From Sternotherus odoratus (lineage: Eukaryota; Chordata; Testudines; Kinosternidae), in contig JAVMKO010000004.1 of assembly GCA_032164245.1 (NCBI GenBank), positions 37,611,626-37,675,625 of the forward strand: 64,000 bases of DNA, given 5' to 3'. Each line of letters opens with the position of its first letter. Positions within the stretch are counted from its first letter, which is position 1. The translations under genes and the position numbers were made by a program. Shown in pieces: positions 12,460-24,459 of this stretch. The notes under the pieces are model-generated. The model ran no database searches and was not told the origin of the DNA. It saw nothing but the letters and a program-made list of their open reading frames with translations.

Positions 12460-14309
12460 GGTGTCCATTCACAGAGGCCTAGAAAAGGCAGCATATGGAC
12501 ACTCAGTTATTGGCAGTAAAACTGAGTAGGTGACCTAATGGCACTTTCTCTTTGCTTTGATACTATGAAAAGCCTAGTATGACAATAATATGAACTATAT
12601 TATCCATTATGTTATACAACATAACTCTTTCCAGCAGTGACCAATAAGATTTTTCAAACGAACAGACACCCCATCTATAAAGCACCTGAACATTTATGCA
12701 ATTTGATATAATGGAGGAAATAACTCCTTTCTCATCCAAGCAGGCAACATCCTTGAAATATGACTGATCTTTCTTTATAAACTGCTCTAGTTATCGTGGT
12801 TTCAACTATTATTCTTGTGGCTATATATGTCAGATTGATTCTTTAATCCAGGTAAACATTTTTCTTCAATAATTTTTTGTAATTCTCCATTGATTGCATA
12901 ACATAACTTGCTTTTATTCATTAAAATTTGTTGCCTTTCAGTGTCATAGATTTCCACTTCTTGTTTAAAGAGATGGTCAATATTTTTGGCTTCTCTACTA
13001 TACTGTACCATTAATTATTTCCTAGAAACTCAGTTTTGAACAGGAACGTTTTTTAGGTTTATGGCTTTTGGGTGCAGGAGGATGTTTTGCAACATCAAGT
13101 GTTCAGAACTGCAGACCTTACACATCCTTCCCAGTAGAATATCAAGGGGACAGGGAGGTGATGTTCAAAGGCTGTGAGCAGGGAACTGGGTTTGAAGACT
13201 TATCTTGTGACCAGGTTTAGGGGCTAGTCTTATAAACAGATTGAGTCAAGTTCAATTGGCCAGTTAAAAATTCCCTAGAGGAAAGAATTCTCAACTGCCA
13301 TGAAGATAATGGAGTTGGCTCCTACTCCTGGCATAAGGAGGCTAATCGGGGTAGGGATGGCTGTTCCACTATGCCAGTTCTCAGCTGGCAAATGGTCCCT
13401 TAGGGAATATGGCCAGCTGTCATAAATTTGTGGTCCATGGACCACTCTATTTTATAGTAGGGCCAGAGTGGCTTGAGAATCATGGAGATGTAACCAGCTG
13501 CTCCTTCCCTCTCTTTCCTGCAATAGCATATCTTTTGACAGTCAAGAATCTTGTCCATTATCATTGATTGACATTTATATATTAAACATTATTAACACAC
13601 AATATGATCATTTATTAAGTCATGTGTTTAGTTATTTATCAACATCCAGCAGACTCACCATGTTTATATGGTTTATATGGATGTTGTACAGCTAGATTAA
13701 AAAAGGCAAGTTCCCTGCTCTGTAAATCTTAAAAACCAAACAGAGCATACAACAAATGGGGTGTGGAGAAGATGAACAAGGAAAAGCAATGGCAATGACT
13801 GATTACATACCTTGTAAACAATTTTTGATTTTTCTTTTCAAATGTGTATGTATTTTTTAGTAAACTAATAGAGTCTGTGTGGGTCAGCTTTGTAGATCAG
13901 TAATAATCTCTATAGTAATATATGATCACTTAGTATCTTTTTTTAGTTGAAAACTAGTTACAGTAATTCATTTCATTCTGAATCCTGCAAAGTGCTCTGC
14001 GTGAACACGGGTCCAACTGTCCAGGGCTTCACTGAAGGACTGGTACCTAAGGTTGCTCTACCAGCATGCTGTGATCATGTGGCCAAGGAATTTCCTCTGC
14101 AGGGTTATTCAGCTAACAACCAATAATTCTCATAGTAGTAATATTTTTACTTATTTCACCTCAACTTGTGCTTTTAAAAGTAGTTGGCAATAATGACTGT
14201 CCAACTATTACACCACCTCTCAAGTGAACAGGGTGAACATTTCCAAAGTGAACATTTCCAAAGTGTGTGCAGTGGGTGTGCCATTTACTGCTCCAATCTG
14301 TGTTATCTC
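12460..14309. other. No gene recognised
   Basis: AT-rich unique-looking sequence. 13260-13430 has loosely palindromic 'ccctagagg ... cccttaggg' words of an unidentified old repeat. Confidence 0.35.
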
Positions 14310-14312
14310 TTA

Positions 14313-14627
14313 GCCCTGGTCTGCACTGTGTGTGTGCATGTTTGTGTGGGTGATCAATCTAAGATATGCAACTTCAGTTATGTTAATAACGTTAATAACG
14401 TAGCTGAAGTTGGTGTACTTAGATCCACTCACGGCACTCACTTAGATCCACTCAGATGGCTGCTGCTCTCCCGTTAACTCCTCCTGGGCCTCTTGCTGCA
14501 GTGGAGTACAGGAGTCAATGGGAGAGTGCTTGGGGATTGATTGATCATGTCTAGTCTTTACGTGATAAATCAACCCCTGATGGATTGATCACTACCTGCC
14601 GATCCAGTGGGTAGTGTAGACATACCC
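14313..14627. mobile_element. PIF/Harbinger-type MITE, family 2, copy 1
   Basis: The left end GCCCTGGTCTGCACTG and the right end CAGTGGGTAGTGTAGACATACCC form terminal inverted repeats of the GG-CTACACT type. Flanks are TTA (14310-14312) and TCA (14628-14630), close to the 3-bp TWA duplication of Harbinger elements. The interior ('aagatatgcaacttcagtta', 'ctgctgctctcc', 'gatccagtggg') matches the element at 62342-62639 in the same orientation. It has small internal duplications ('ttaataacg' twice, 'cttagatccactca' twice). It encodes nothing. Confidence 0.6.
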
Positions 14628-15884
14628 TCAGTCCTCACCTCCCTTTCTTGATGATGGGCCAATATATTCAAAATATTATTTTTTGTCAAATCCACTTTAA
14701 TTGTAGATAAGGGTTAGGGTGGGATTTTTACCACTTTTAGCTCAGGATCCTGCTTTTCAAAATCTAGGTTTATGTTGGTTTCTATGCTATATTTTGGAGA
14801 GAGAGACAATCTTTCTAAATTGCAATTTTATTGCAGTTGTGTAAATGCTTTCTGTAACTGTTCACTTTTGAATATACCACTTAGTAGTCAGTTCACCCTT
14901 TAATAGTTGTTTATCTTAATTATTGGATTATTTTGTATCTATTATTTTAAGTACTGGAAGATATTAAATTTTAAAACTTCATTGGTGAAAATCAGATCGT
15001 CTCAGTGTCTTCTATTTTATGGTGTTCAGGAAACACTTCTCTTATGGACTAAAAACCAGGCAGTCTTATATAATTTGCCAAGGACAAATTGCAGGAAGTG
15101 GATTTTGCATTCCCCTGTTTTTTCCTATACAGTTCTGTTATTCTGATTTCAAGTAAAAGGGTTTAAAATTTAATCTTAAATTTGATTGTGAAGCTTTATT
15201 CACTCGTGTTAATTAATGCATGCTTTCCCCCCAATAATTTACTTTTAGGATTACAACAGAATGTATTCTTACAGCTTGAATCAACTGGAACTATGTAATT
15301 AAGGGGAATAGTATGCAGGTGTGTGACCTAGATATTTTAAACTATGCTGTTGGAATAAGCTTAAATATTTTTAATGTTTTAGTACATTAGCAAACAGAGA
15401 AAATAGCTTTACATGTAATCTTTCCTGTAAATCAGGCAAACAGATATGTATCAATATTTGCTGGAATAAGATGTAGTGGTTTACATTATGCATTGTATAA
15501 TACTAATATTTATTTTAGAAATGGGACATCTTTGCAAAGTCAGGATTTTTTGTTTTATTACACTGCTTGTCTGTTTCACAAGCTCTGCTGCATCACCCCA
15601 GAAGCTGGTGGCTTAGGGCATGTCTTCACTACCACTTTAATTCGACCTTAACGACATTAGGTCGAATTAAACATGTACCTGTCTTCACATACATGCCCTT
15701 AAAGTCGATTTAAAGGGCCCTCAAAATCGAATTTGTAACTCCTGCCTGACGAGAGAAGTAAGGCTAAAATCGACTTCTCTATGTCTACTGTGAGTAAGTG
15801 AAGAGGCATCTGAAGTTAAGCCTCCGACCTCCGAGCAGTCCCGCCCACCTGAACAGCCCCCCCCCGCCTAATCCCCCCGCCCGA

Positions 15885-15966
15885 GGCTGCTTGAGCAAGC
15901 GGGTCAGCTGCTTGGTCAATTTCAGGTGAAATTGACTAGGCAGCTGACCCGCTCGCTCAAGCAGCC
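15885..15966. repeat. 82-bp palindrome inside Harbinger derivative
   Basis: Arms beginning GGCTGCTTGAGCAAGCGGG are mirrored in inverse around a 2-bp centre at 'ttcaggtgaa', with only a few mismatches. It could extrude as a cruciform. A sister palindrome lies 115 bp further on. Confidence 0.8.
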
Positions 15967-16080
15967 CCGCGCCGGCTTCCCCCCCCCCCTTGGGCGGGCG
16001 GGGGTCCGATGGGGGGGCTGTTCAGGTGGGCGGGGGGGGGGCGCGGGGCTGCTCGGGCGGGGGGTGAGGGGTCCGGCGTG

Positions 16081-16163
16081 GGGCTGCTTGAGCGAGCGGG
16101 TCAGGTGCTTGGTCAATTTCACCTGAAATTGACCAGGCAGCTGACCCGCTCGCTCAAGCAGCC
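16081..16163. repeat. 83-bp palindrome inside Harbinger derivative
   Basis: Same sequence family as 15885-15966 (GGCTGCTTGAGCGAGCGGG arm, centre 'ttcacctgaa'). The two palindromes flank a G-run region (15980-16080) with several runs of seven or more G, suited to G-quadruplex formation. Confidence 0.8.
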
Positions 16164-16469
16164 CCGCGCCGGCTCCCCCCCCTCGGGTGGGCGGGGGGGG
16201 GTCTGGCGGGGGGGCTGTTCAGGCGGGCGGGGGGGGGGTCCGCGGGGCTGCTTGGGGGGGGGGGTCTGGCACGCATTGCACTGTGGGCTACCTACCCAAA
16301 GTGCAATGCGGGCTATGTCGACCCCTGCAAAAGTTCTAGGACAGACAGTGTCGACCACTGTCGACCTGCTGTCCTGGTGGGGACACACTGATTCGATTTT
16401 TCTAAAATCGAATTTAGAAAATCGAATTAAGGGAAATCGACCTAGTCCTGTAGTGAAGACATACCCTTA

Positions 16470-19400
16470 GAAATACAAAAAGCAGACAGTTGTAAGTTGT
16501 CTACATCTGACAAAATTGTTTTGTCTAATGAGAGCGGTAATAGAAATGCAGATCATAAAGTCATCTTTTAAAATGGAAGCTATGTGAAAAATGGAAGTAA
16601 GAGATAAAATGAGTCCCTAATAATGGATTTATAGAACTCTGAAAGCAAGCTTTATATGACTAAATAAATAGGATCAAAAATGACAATTTTGATTTTTAAG
16701 TGATTTCCACGGAGACCCTACAGTACATTACAATTCACTTCTTCTAATGCAGGTTTTGATTGTACTAAAGAACATTCTTTTCTTTGGAAAAAAAGAACCT
16801 AGTAAAGGCCATTGGGAAGTCATCTATCCTTCAGGCAAATTTAATCAATAACAAAGTTATCCTTTTTTCCCTAAAAGAATGCAGAGCTAATCAACAGTAC
16901 ATGTTTATAAAGCCTGTGCTAAAATGACTTGACAGCTTTGAAAATGAGTCACTGAAATGTGAGCCTCTCTTAATTCCCCTCAACAGGCTATCTAGCTGGG
17001 TGTGTTTGTGCATGTGAATGTAAAGATTGTGAGAGGTGCTCTTTATGCATTGAATTGATGGAGCACAGAGAGATGAAGTGTAAGATTCCTCACATTTTAA
17101 CACTAAATACCTCAAACTTGACCTGGAGAAAGGAGGTGAGGAGAGAGCAGCTCATATACCAAGTCCAAGCAGTCCTTTGATTCTTTGCTAAAACCTCCAA
17201 GAAGGGTGACAACATGTGACAACTGGGTGTCTTTAGGGGCCAAAATAGGTGCTGACATAAGCTGGGCATCCCTGAAGGTGGTTCTGGGTTACAACTGGTG
17301 CCTTGGTTCTGCTATGGCTTGTGGCATAAGCCAGAATGGCCTGAGTGGTGTGTAATATGGCCCCGCTCTCCTCTGCCTCCAGCTCTATTACTGACACCCT
17401 ATCTGATTGGGGGGACTTTCTGGGGTGGGTCTTGCTGACTATTTACAGATGTTCTGCACTGCTGGAATAGCATATGGGGGCAAGAGCAAGGGGTACATTC
17501 CCCCTTTTGGGTTAGGGCTGCAATGGTCAGGTGAGATTGCTGAAGAAGTACAGTAGTTAGGGTTGGAGAGCAATCAAAAGTACTTCAGGAACACCAGAAA
17601 GGGAAGTCTACCCAAGGGCAGAAACCTCCACTGTCTATGGAAAATAATCCTTTATTCGAAACGATGAAGAAATCAAATTTATTTTGGACTTGAGGTCAAA
17701 AGCTAACTCCCATAGATGTTTGTGTTTTTAAAATTTCTAGAAAATTAATCTTGATAATGATCTGGCATTGAACTTTAATTTGTATGCTGAATATTTGTCT
17801 CATTCTAAGAAGCAAAGCAGTCTTTCAAAACCCAAGAGAATAGTTCATAGAAGGCCTATTGATTGAACATGCAAAAATAAAATTCAGGGTAATGACATAG
17901 TTACAAGCCTCTGAATAAGGGATCAGACTATATCACTTTCCTGATCCAGGAGGGTGCTGAATATTTCCTTTGTGGTGCTGAGCCCTCTCAAATCCCGTTA
18001 TGTTTAAGGGGATTTGTGGAAGCTCAGCATCTTCCAGGATCAAGCTCTTAAGGTGTATGAAGAATGGAATTGTCATTGTAGTGGGTTTACTAACTGTGAC
18101 ACTTGAAAACCATTCTGAACACAGCTTGCTTAAGGCAGTTTGATGCTTGGTTAGTTACACTGTATATTTTTCAGTCAAACATTTTCCTGGTTTCATCAAA
18201 GTTGTTGAATGACTGCATTAACCTTGGTGTGTTTTGGTAATAGAAGATCAAATTAGAGTCAATAAATGTCTCCCACAGCACTGATAAAACTCCAAGGGCA
18301 CATAGTGAGGTGTTTATGAGCTGTAGGAGATAATTTGGTCAAGCACATTTTTCCCTTCAAACTACTATTGCTATTTCAATATTAGTAGAACATATTTTAA
18401 TTATTTTTTTAACCATGTATATTGTATTTTAACTGTGTATATTGTATATTTAACCAAGTATATTGGGTGGCAGTGTGTGGGCATCTCTGTTCTTTAGGCA
18501 CTGGATTTAAAGGGAGCAGGATGAACAGTGGCTCTGTTTCTTGTTTGTCTTCAATTCAAGGAAGATCACTTTTAGGGAGACTATTCGTGGTCTGCACATC
18601 TGGGCCAACTCAGTTCGAGTGATCACTGATACATTTTACTTACCTTGACTATCTAACTTTTTGGTAGTGAGGGTGAAACTTTAATGACTCAGGGTTTGGG
18701 TTTGATTTAATAAGGAGATTATTGGGTTTAATATGGATAAGCAATCAAATGTTTGAATGTTTATTTAAACTCTCTAATGCTGTTGAGTATGAAAAACTGG
18801 GTTCAAAATCTCAGAACAGGCTCACTCATGAATAACTACATATCACTGTGGTGTTCGAGTGCTTCTCATTTTGCTAGAAATTCCAAAGAACGGACTGTCT
18901 AATGGTTTGTTGGTATTTCTGCTTTCATATACAGGTATATGGACAATGTACAGGTATATGGACATGAAAATAATGTTAATAGAATGTTAACCTAACACTT
19001 TTGCACCTTAAGAAAGGTTTGGTTCAGGTGCAGTTTGAGTTTATGGTGAAAGTTCAAGTCATATCTGTGACAATAAGAAGAGCCAGTCCCCCACTCTGTA
19101 TCTTTTTGAATCTGATGGCTTTGGACATTTTTTAGAAAGATATTGTCTGTTTATTGTCTTTATTTTTCCTTTGATTTCGAGTACTGTAAACTGTAGGCCA
19201 AATGCTGCTTCATCTACCGGTGTAAAGACTGAATTTGCAAGGATTGTGCTGGGGAGCTATCTGTAAGCTAGTATGGAGTGACTCCATTGGTGGTGCTGCT
19301 AGCTAGAGCTCTACTAGAACTTGGGACCCACTATATCTCTTCCATGGGGAGTTTAAAGCATGTGATTGTGTAGTGGCTGATCAACTGGCCAGTACCTTGT

Positions 19401-19590
19401 CCCATCACTGTTGAGCCTCTGCTGCATCACTAAGCTCCTTTTTCTGGTTTTATGTCAAGACTGTCCCCAGCATGAGCTTTCCACAGCATGTCTTTTTCAG
19501 TAGAACTGCAGCAGTTCTACTTTATTTATGGCCTTCTGTGTTGATGGAGGGAAGTAGCAGAGTTTGTCCTTTTGTGCAAACTAGGCAAGG
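16470..19590. other. No gene recognised
   Basis: 17210-17560 is a moderately GC-rich, possibly repetitive stretch of unknown family. 17942-18041 is a palindromic old repeat (TGATCCAGGAGGGTGCTGA ... TCAGCATCTTCCAGGATCA). 18940-18966 has a 15-bp direct duplication 'acaggtatatggaca'. No coding evidence. Confidence 0.35.
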
Positions 19591-19599
19591 ACTTCACGT

Positions 19600-19860
19600 A
19601 GCTTTATGGTTGAGTCAATAACCTGACAGAATCTAGCAAGTTAGTGTTTTTGAGCCAGTGACCTTACAAAGCCCTGTGCTTAGGCATGCTCTCGTTAAGC
19701 TAGGGATGGTAAGCCAGAGACTTCAGAGAAATCTAGGCCTGTGTATAAGTGCAAGAAGCTGAAGGTGTTGTGCCAGTGATGTCACAGAAACCAGTTCTTT
19801 GATGTTGCCCAACAACAAGCTGATGAGTTAGTGACCTGAGGGAGTCTTGTGCCATGAAAG
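19600..19860. repeat. Degenerate tandem repeat, unit about 60 bp
   Basis: Five related phrases recur: 'gagtcaataacctgacagaa', 'gagccagtgaccttacaaag', 'aagccagagacttcagagaa', 'tgccagtgatgtcacagaaa' and 'gagttagtgacctgaggga', at about 19611, 19650, 19710, 19772 and 19826. Spacing is irregular (40-65 bp), as in an old minisatellite. Confidence 0.4.
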
Positions 19861-21512
19861 CAAAGCAGAAAGCAAAATGTTGCTGTGCTTTAAATTCACA
19901 GTGGCCTATCCCTTGACATCCTCCCAACATGCTAAAGAAGATGATGGGACCTGTCTCTCATGGGATGGAGTCATATGATGGAGAGGCCACTGCAGCTGTA
20001 GGGTTGACTTAATTGTCCATGCTCTTATGACTACCTTATTGATAGTGGAGCTGGTTAATATACTTTTCACTAAAATCCAGAAATTTAATTTTCCTATTTT
20101 CCAATCAGCTCCAAGTGTTGTTAATTGCCAAGAATGAACCTTGAATTCTAAGGGTGAAATCTTAGTCCCACTGAAGTCAGTGATAAAACTCCCATGGACT
20201 TCAGTAGGGCAAAAAATTCACTAGGGCAAAAAAAAAAATCTTTGTGATTTTTCTATTCTTCTTTTACCCTTTCTGCTCAATATAATTGGACATGAGATCT
20301 ATTTGGATGGAACCTTTCACCTAACCTGTTAAGAAGGGAAATGAAATAAAACTCTACAAAATTATTTGAGGAGAGTAGGGGAGTTGCAAACTGAAAGAAC
20401 ATACTCTATCCTATAGCCCAGCCCTTTAAAGGCGAAAAGAAATTTAATCTAAGCTTGAGGTTCAGTATTTTAGTGTTATTAGCTATCAATCTTAATAATA
20501 TCTTAACTCCAATTTTTTGCACAAATTTAATAATATGGATTCTTTATAGTCTCTTGGAAGATTCACAAAACCTATTATAGAAATGTCAGAATTTCCATAG
20601 GAAGGTAACCTTCCTCTTAGCAGTAGCAAGGGAACAAAACAAACTGATAATGATTAAAGTGTCAGGATGTAATTGCATTTTCTTCCAAATAAACCATCAA
20701 CTCCCAATAAATAATTAAAACAAGCGTTGTTCCTTGGGATGCAACAGTTCAGTAGCTGTGATTAAAAAGTGCTAGGAGCCATTATTAGATTTTTCTATGA
20801 TAAATTTTCTCCTATTGTCAATTTGTCAGGTTTTATTACCTCACCGTTCTTTTGGATGTTTTTTTCTTTCAGGTTTACCAGGAAAGCATAACTTTGTACT
20901 TCTTGTGCTGTAGATGGTGATGGTATCTACACTGCATGTTAATTTCACAAATAACCTTTAAATGTTCTCTATTCCAGAGAGGAACATATGAATCTACACT
21001 TGGGAATGATAATTAAATTTGTCAAGGCCTCAGGATTCCCCTAAGAGCCATAATATGGCCATCTGACACTTTGACATGTGTATTAGGAATCTTTTTTTTC
21101 TGTTCTCCATGTACTTTATGGAAAACAGCTTACTACTAGGTTGTTTAATGAGATGTTCAGTCTTAACAAACAATGCAAATCTCTTGACAATAAACTTTTT
21201 ACAAGAAAGAGAGGAAATATTTGTAGGTCGATTTCCTCCTTCCAGAAACACATTTGGGGCTGTGAACTGAACCTTTAAACAGCCAAAAGGGGCTTAGAAT
21301 AGCAGTATTCAATTTCTCTCTGTTGTAATTTCTATAGTGATCTCTATTTAAGAAGGAAAATTATTCTACCCAGTCCTTCCCTAACTAAACTGGTTTATAA
21401 ATACTTTAAACATGTTTGAACTGTTTAAAGTGAAGCTATCATGAAAAAACAGGTTATGTACAAATTCTCCTTCATAGATTTACTTCAGGAGTATAAATTC
21501 AAACTTACATCT
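19861..21512. other. No gene recognised
   Basis: AT-rich. 20155-20225 holds two facing copies of a 'cc(c)actgaagtcagtg / catggacttcagtaggg' motif from an old dispersed palindromic repeat. Overlapping open frames at 21030-21270 face each other and show no domain. Confidence 0.35.
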
Positions 21513-21520
21513 GTTTATTA

Positions 21521-22286
21521 CGGGGGTGGGCAAACTTTTTGGCCCAAGGGCCACATCGGGGTTCAAAATCGCGTGGAGGGATGGGTACAGAAGACTGTGC
21601 CTCCCCAAACAGCCTGGCCCCACCCCCATCCAACCCCCATCCACTTCCCACCCCCTGACTGCCCCCCTCAGAACCTCCAACCAATCCAATCCCCCCCCCC
21701 CCTTTTCCCCTGAATGCGCCCTCTGGAGACTACACCACCCTAAATGCCCCCCCCCCAGGACTCCACTCCTATCCGACCACTCCTGTCCCTTGTCCCCTGA
21801 TCACCCCCTCCAGAGATGCTCCACCCTAACTGCCCCCACAGGACCAAACCCGCTATCTAAGCCCCCCCACTCCTTGTCTCCTTTCTACTGCCTCCAGAGA
21901 CCCATGCCCCCTAATCACAACTCAGGACCCCACCTCCTATCCAACCCCCCGATCACTGTCCCCTGACTGCCCTGACCCTAGCCACACCCCTGCCCCCTGA
22001 CAGGCCCCCTGGGACTCCCATGCTCTAAATCTAGCCAATGCTCCCACCCCCTGAGACCCTCTGCCCCTTATCCAACCCCAGGCCCCAGCCCAGCCCTGGC
22101 CCCCTTACCATGCTGCCAGACAAGTTGTCCCCCAGAGCGCTGCTCGTGTGGCGTTCTGAGGCTGTAGGGAAAGGGGACAATGGGGGAAGGGTGGGGACCT
22201 AGCCTCCCCAGCTGGGAGCTCAGGGGCCGGTTAGGAGGAGCCCGTGGACCAGATGTGGCCCACAGGCCGTAGTTTGCCCGCCCCTG
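21521..22286. mobile_element. Non-autonomous hAT element (766 bp) with perfect 8-bp target duplication
   Basis: GTTTATTA stands at 21513-21520 and 22287-22294. The left terminus CGGGGGTGGGCAAACTTTTT is answered by the right terminus, whose inverse reads CAGGGGCGGGCAAACTACGG. The interior is a C-rich, loosely repetitive sequence ('ccccctgactgccc', 'gatccaacccc') without a transposase. Frames of 90 and 146 codons here are proline-rich readings of that sequence and are not called. The exact duplication suggests a comparatively recent insertion. Confidence 0.9.
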
Positions 22287-22294
22287 GTTTATTA

Positions 22295-22975
22295 TGATGA
22301 CAAGAATAAGTTGGGTTTTTCAAATATTTTTTACATCTATTAGACTTGAAGAGCTAATTCAGTAGGGCAGGAGTCTGTTCTGGTTCGGGCATCGTCAACT
22401 GAATTATTGCAGAGCCAAATTATGCTGCTGTCAGAAGTGAAGACTATGAAGATTGTGTATTCATAACTGAAGGCAGAATTTGGCCCAAATAATGCTTGTT
22501 AGTGATGATAATGAAGTACAAGCCAGAACGATTAGTTCATAGTTTGACTTTCATATCTTTGTGGGGCAAATGGGGTTATATGACTGGCACTTAAGAAAAT
22601 AACACTAGACTTAAACTTGATATGGGTTCCTTTAGTTACAATAAATGAAGGATTCCACAATGGCGTTTTTATAGTTCCTTCTCAAAATAAAAGTTCATCT
22701 TACAAAGAAATCACCATTTCTCTGTGGAATTTTCTTTCCATTCAGCTCAGTGACTTACTTCTCATCTACCCACAGAAGAGAGATTCCCCCTTTTATTTGG
22801 GGGGGCTGGTCCCGATTGGTTGAGCAGTCAAGAAGCTCAAGATTAAATGAGCAGAAATTTAATTTCCTTCCTTTTCAGTAATAGAGGTTGAAAATAAAGG
22901 ACCAGCATGTATTTTTCTGAATACATTTAAGTATAGACGTGAAATTTAGCTGTTAATTTGTCTCAATAAATTGTT
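22295..22975. other. No gene recognised
   Basis: AT-rich DNA between the hAT element and the Penelope-derived inverted pair. No motif or repeat recognised. Confidence 0.35.
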
Positions 22976-22989
22976 TTGCTTGATCATTG

Positions 22990-23110
22990 TGTTGTAGCCA
23001 TGTTGGTCCCAGGATACTGGAGAAACAAGGTGGGTGAGATAATATCTTTTATTGGACCAATTTCTGCTGATCCAATACAAGATATTATCTCTTCTACCTT
23101 GTTTCACAAG
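22990..23110. mobile_element. Two Penelope-like 3' ends joined as an inverted repeat
   Basis: The minus-strand copy ('gttggtcccaggata' ... 'ttattggaccaa', 22990-23062) is followed by a plus-strand copy ('tccaatacaagatattatct' ... 'taccttgtttc', 23071-23105). Arms 23022-23056 and 23071-23105 are inverse over 35 bp with a few mismatches, around a 14-nt centre. Both arms match the 3' terminus at 2700-2757 and 6930-6988. Penelope-like elements are known to leave inverted partial copies; that origin is inferred here. Confidence 0.65.
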
Positions 23111-23254
23111 ATTAAGTCCTTCTTATCAACAAAAGGCAAATATAAAGTGGAAGAGCTCATGAAACTTTTGTAAAGTTTCCATATAACAGTATTTGTTTTC
23201 TCAGACCAGAATAATCAATTTTATTAATACTGTACATATTTCCAGAAAGAGAGA

Positions 23255-23585
23255 ATAGATGGTGCACTTGTTAGGATACTAGCCTGCCTATCAGAAGATA
23301 GCATTGTAGGACTGGTAGAGACCTTGAGAGGTCATCTAGACCAGTCCCTGGCACTCATGACAGGATTAAGTATTATGTGGGTTCAAGTCCTGGCTATGCC
23401 ACCAACTTCCTATGCAACATTAGGCAAGTCACTTAGTCTCTTTGTGCTTCAGGTCCCCATATATCAAGTTGGGGATAATAGTGCTTATCAATTTCACATG
23501 GGTATTATGGAGATAAATGTATTTACAATTGTAAGGGGCTCCTTTACTAAAGTACAGTGGCTAAGATAAGCACTTAGCACACAAT
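23255..23585 (+). mobile_element. MIR/CORE-type SINE, split by a CR1 fragment
   Basis: The tRNA-derived head ('atggtgcacttgttaggata', 'ctagcctgcctatcag') is interrupted. It then resumes with the B-box-like 'gggttcaagtcctggct', followed by the core 'gccaccaacttcctatg' and 'ggcaagtcacttagtctc', then 'ttggggataatag'. This is the order of a MIR-like SINE on the plus strand. The interruption is the CR1 piece at 23303-23376. The frame at 23324-23569 runs across both repeats and is not a gene. Confidence 0.75.
23303..23376 (-). mobile_element. CR1 3' fragment nested in the SINE
   Basis: 'gagaccttgagaggtcatct' and 'agaccagtccctggcactca' match the CR1 3' region also seen at 54540-54590 ('gggacctctggaggtcatct'), in the same orientation. 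It sits between the tRNA head and the core of a MIR, so it inserted into an older SINE. Confidence 0.6.
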
Positions 23586-24316
23586 TAAGGCATTTAATTA
23601 TATACTAACAGCAAGGAGTGAAAAATAGTGTACACTTTCAAAACATGTCTGGTACTGAATAAGATGTCAGAAGAGGAAGGTGTTCTAGCAGATTTTCTCA
23701 GCAAGCATTGGAATTGGAATGAAAATAGATTTAGGATGATTTTGGAAGTATTTGGCTGAATAGGAGAAAAACACTTTAACAACTCTGCTCTCTTCCACTA
23801 CTTTAAATCCAGCATAACTTCGCTGACTTCAGTGGTGTTACTCTGGATTTAAAGTAGTGTATGTGAACAGAATTTGGCATTGTCACGGGGCGCACACTCA
23901 CCCCTGCGGCACCTCCCGCTGGTCGATCGGGGGAATTAGCTCTCAGCATCCAGAGCACCCTCCATAGGCCTATGCCCCGCTCTTTTTCTGGACCCATGTC
24001 CCTCCCGGACCCCAGTGCCCTCTAACTGCAGGTGCTGCACCCCTGCAGTACCCCCTTTGGTGTGAGGGTCTCTCCTCCCTGGGGGAACCCACTACCCCCT
24101 ATCCCCACCTTGCCTCAGAATGCACCACTGCCAGTCACCACTTGCCCCCGCTCACTGAGGCAGACTGCAGTATCATGGCCTCTCATCACCGGCAAGGGGG
24201 GTTGGCCTGCTGCCACTATCTCTAGCCCTGGGCTGCCCCCTGCAACCCTGGTACCCCTGGGTCAGGCCTTCTGTCAGGCCAGGTGGCCTGGGGCTCTCCG
24301 GCTAAAGCCTCCCCAG

Positions 24317-24384
24317 CTCGCCTCGCCTCGCCTCGCCTCGCCTCGCCCTGCCCTGCCCTGCCCTGCCCTGCCCTGCCCTGCCCT
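24317..24384. repeat. Pentamer microsatellite, CCTCG then CCCTG
   Basis: An uninterrupted run of CTCGC units switches cleanly to a run of CCTGC units inside the LTR. It explains the low-complexity proline/serine/alanine frames read across 24032-24532, which are not genes. Confidence 0.9.
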
Positions 24385-24453
24385 CCAGCAGCTAGGCCTG
24401 TCTTCCTCTGGGTACAGAGGAGAGACTCTCCCTGTTCCCTCGGCCTCTCAGCC

Positions 24454-24459
24454 TTTATA
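24454..24459 (-). promoter_or_regulatory. TATA box of the solo LTR
   Basis: TATAAA on the minus strand within GAGTATAAAGGC, about 150 bp inside the LTR from its minus-strand 5' end. Position and strand agree with an LTR promoter. Activity is unknown. Confidence 0.4.

Larger units (their letters stand above)
15616..16466 (-). mobile_element. Non-autonomous Harbinger element (derivative of the 48.5-kb element), inverted
   Basis: Termini are GGGCATGTCTTCACTAC (15616) and the inverse GTGAAGACATACCC ending at 16466, with TTA on both sides (15613-15615, 16467-16469). The first ~200 bp ('taattcgaccttaacgac', 'gtcgatttaaagggccc') are the inverse of the right end of the full-length element at 48497-53259. 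The far end ('cattgcac.gtgggtag') matches its left end. Between them are long G and C runs and two large palindromes. No gene is carried. Open frames across 15922-16470 read through the G/C runs and are not genes. Confidence 0.85.

Noticed and set aside
12071..12482. Overlapping frames of 105-123 codons
   Set aside because: Several frames on both strands are open at once in the GC-rich interior of a hAT-like element, which signals composition and not coding.
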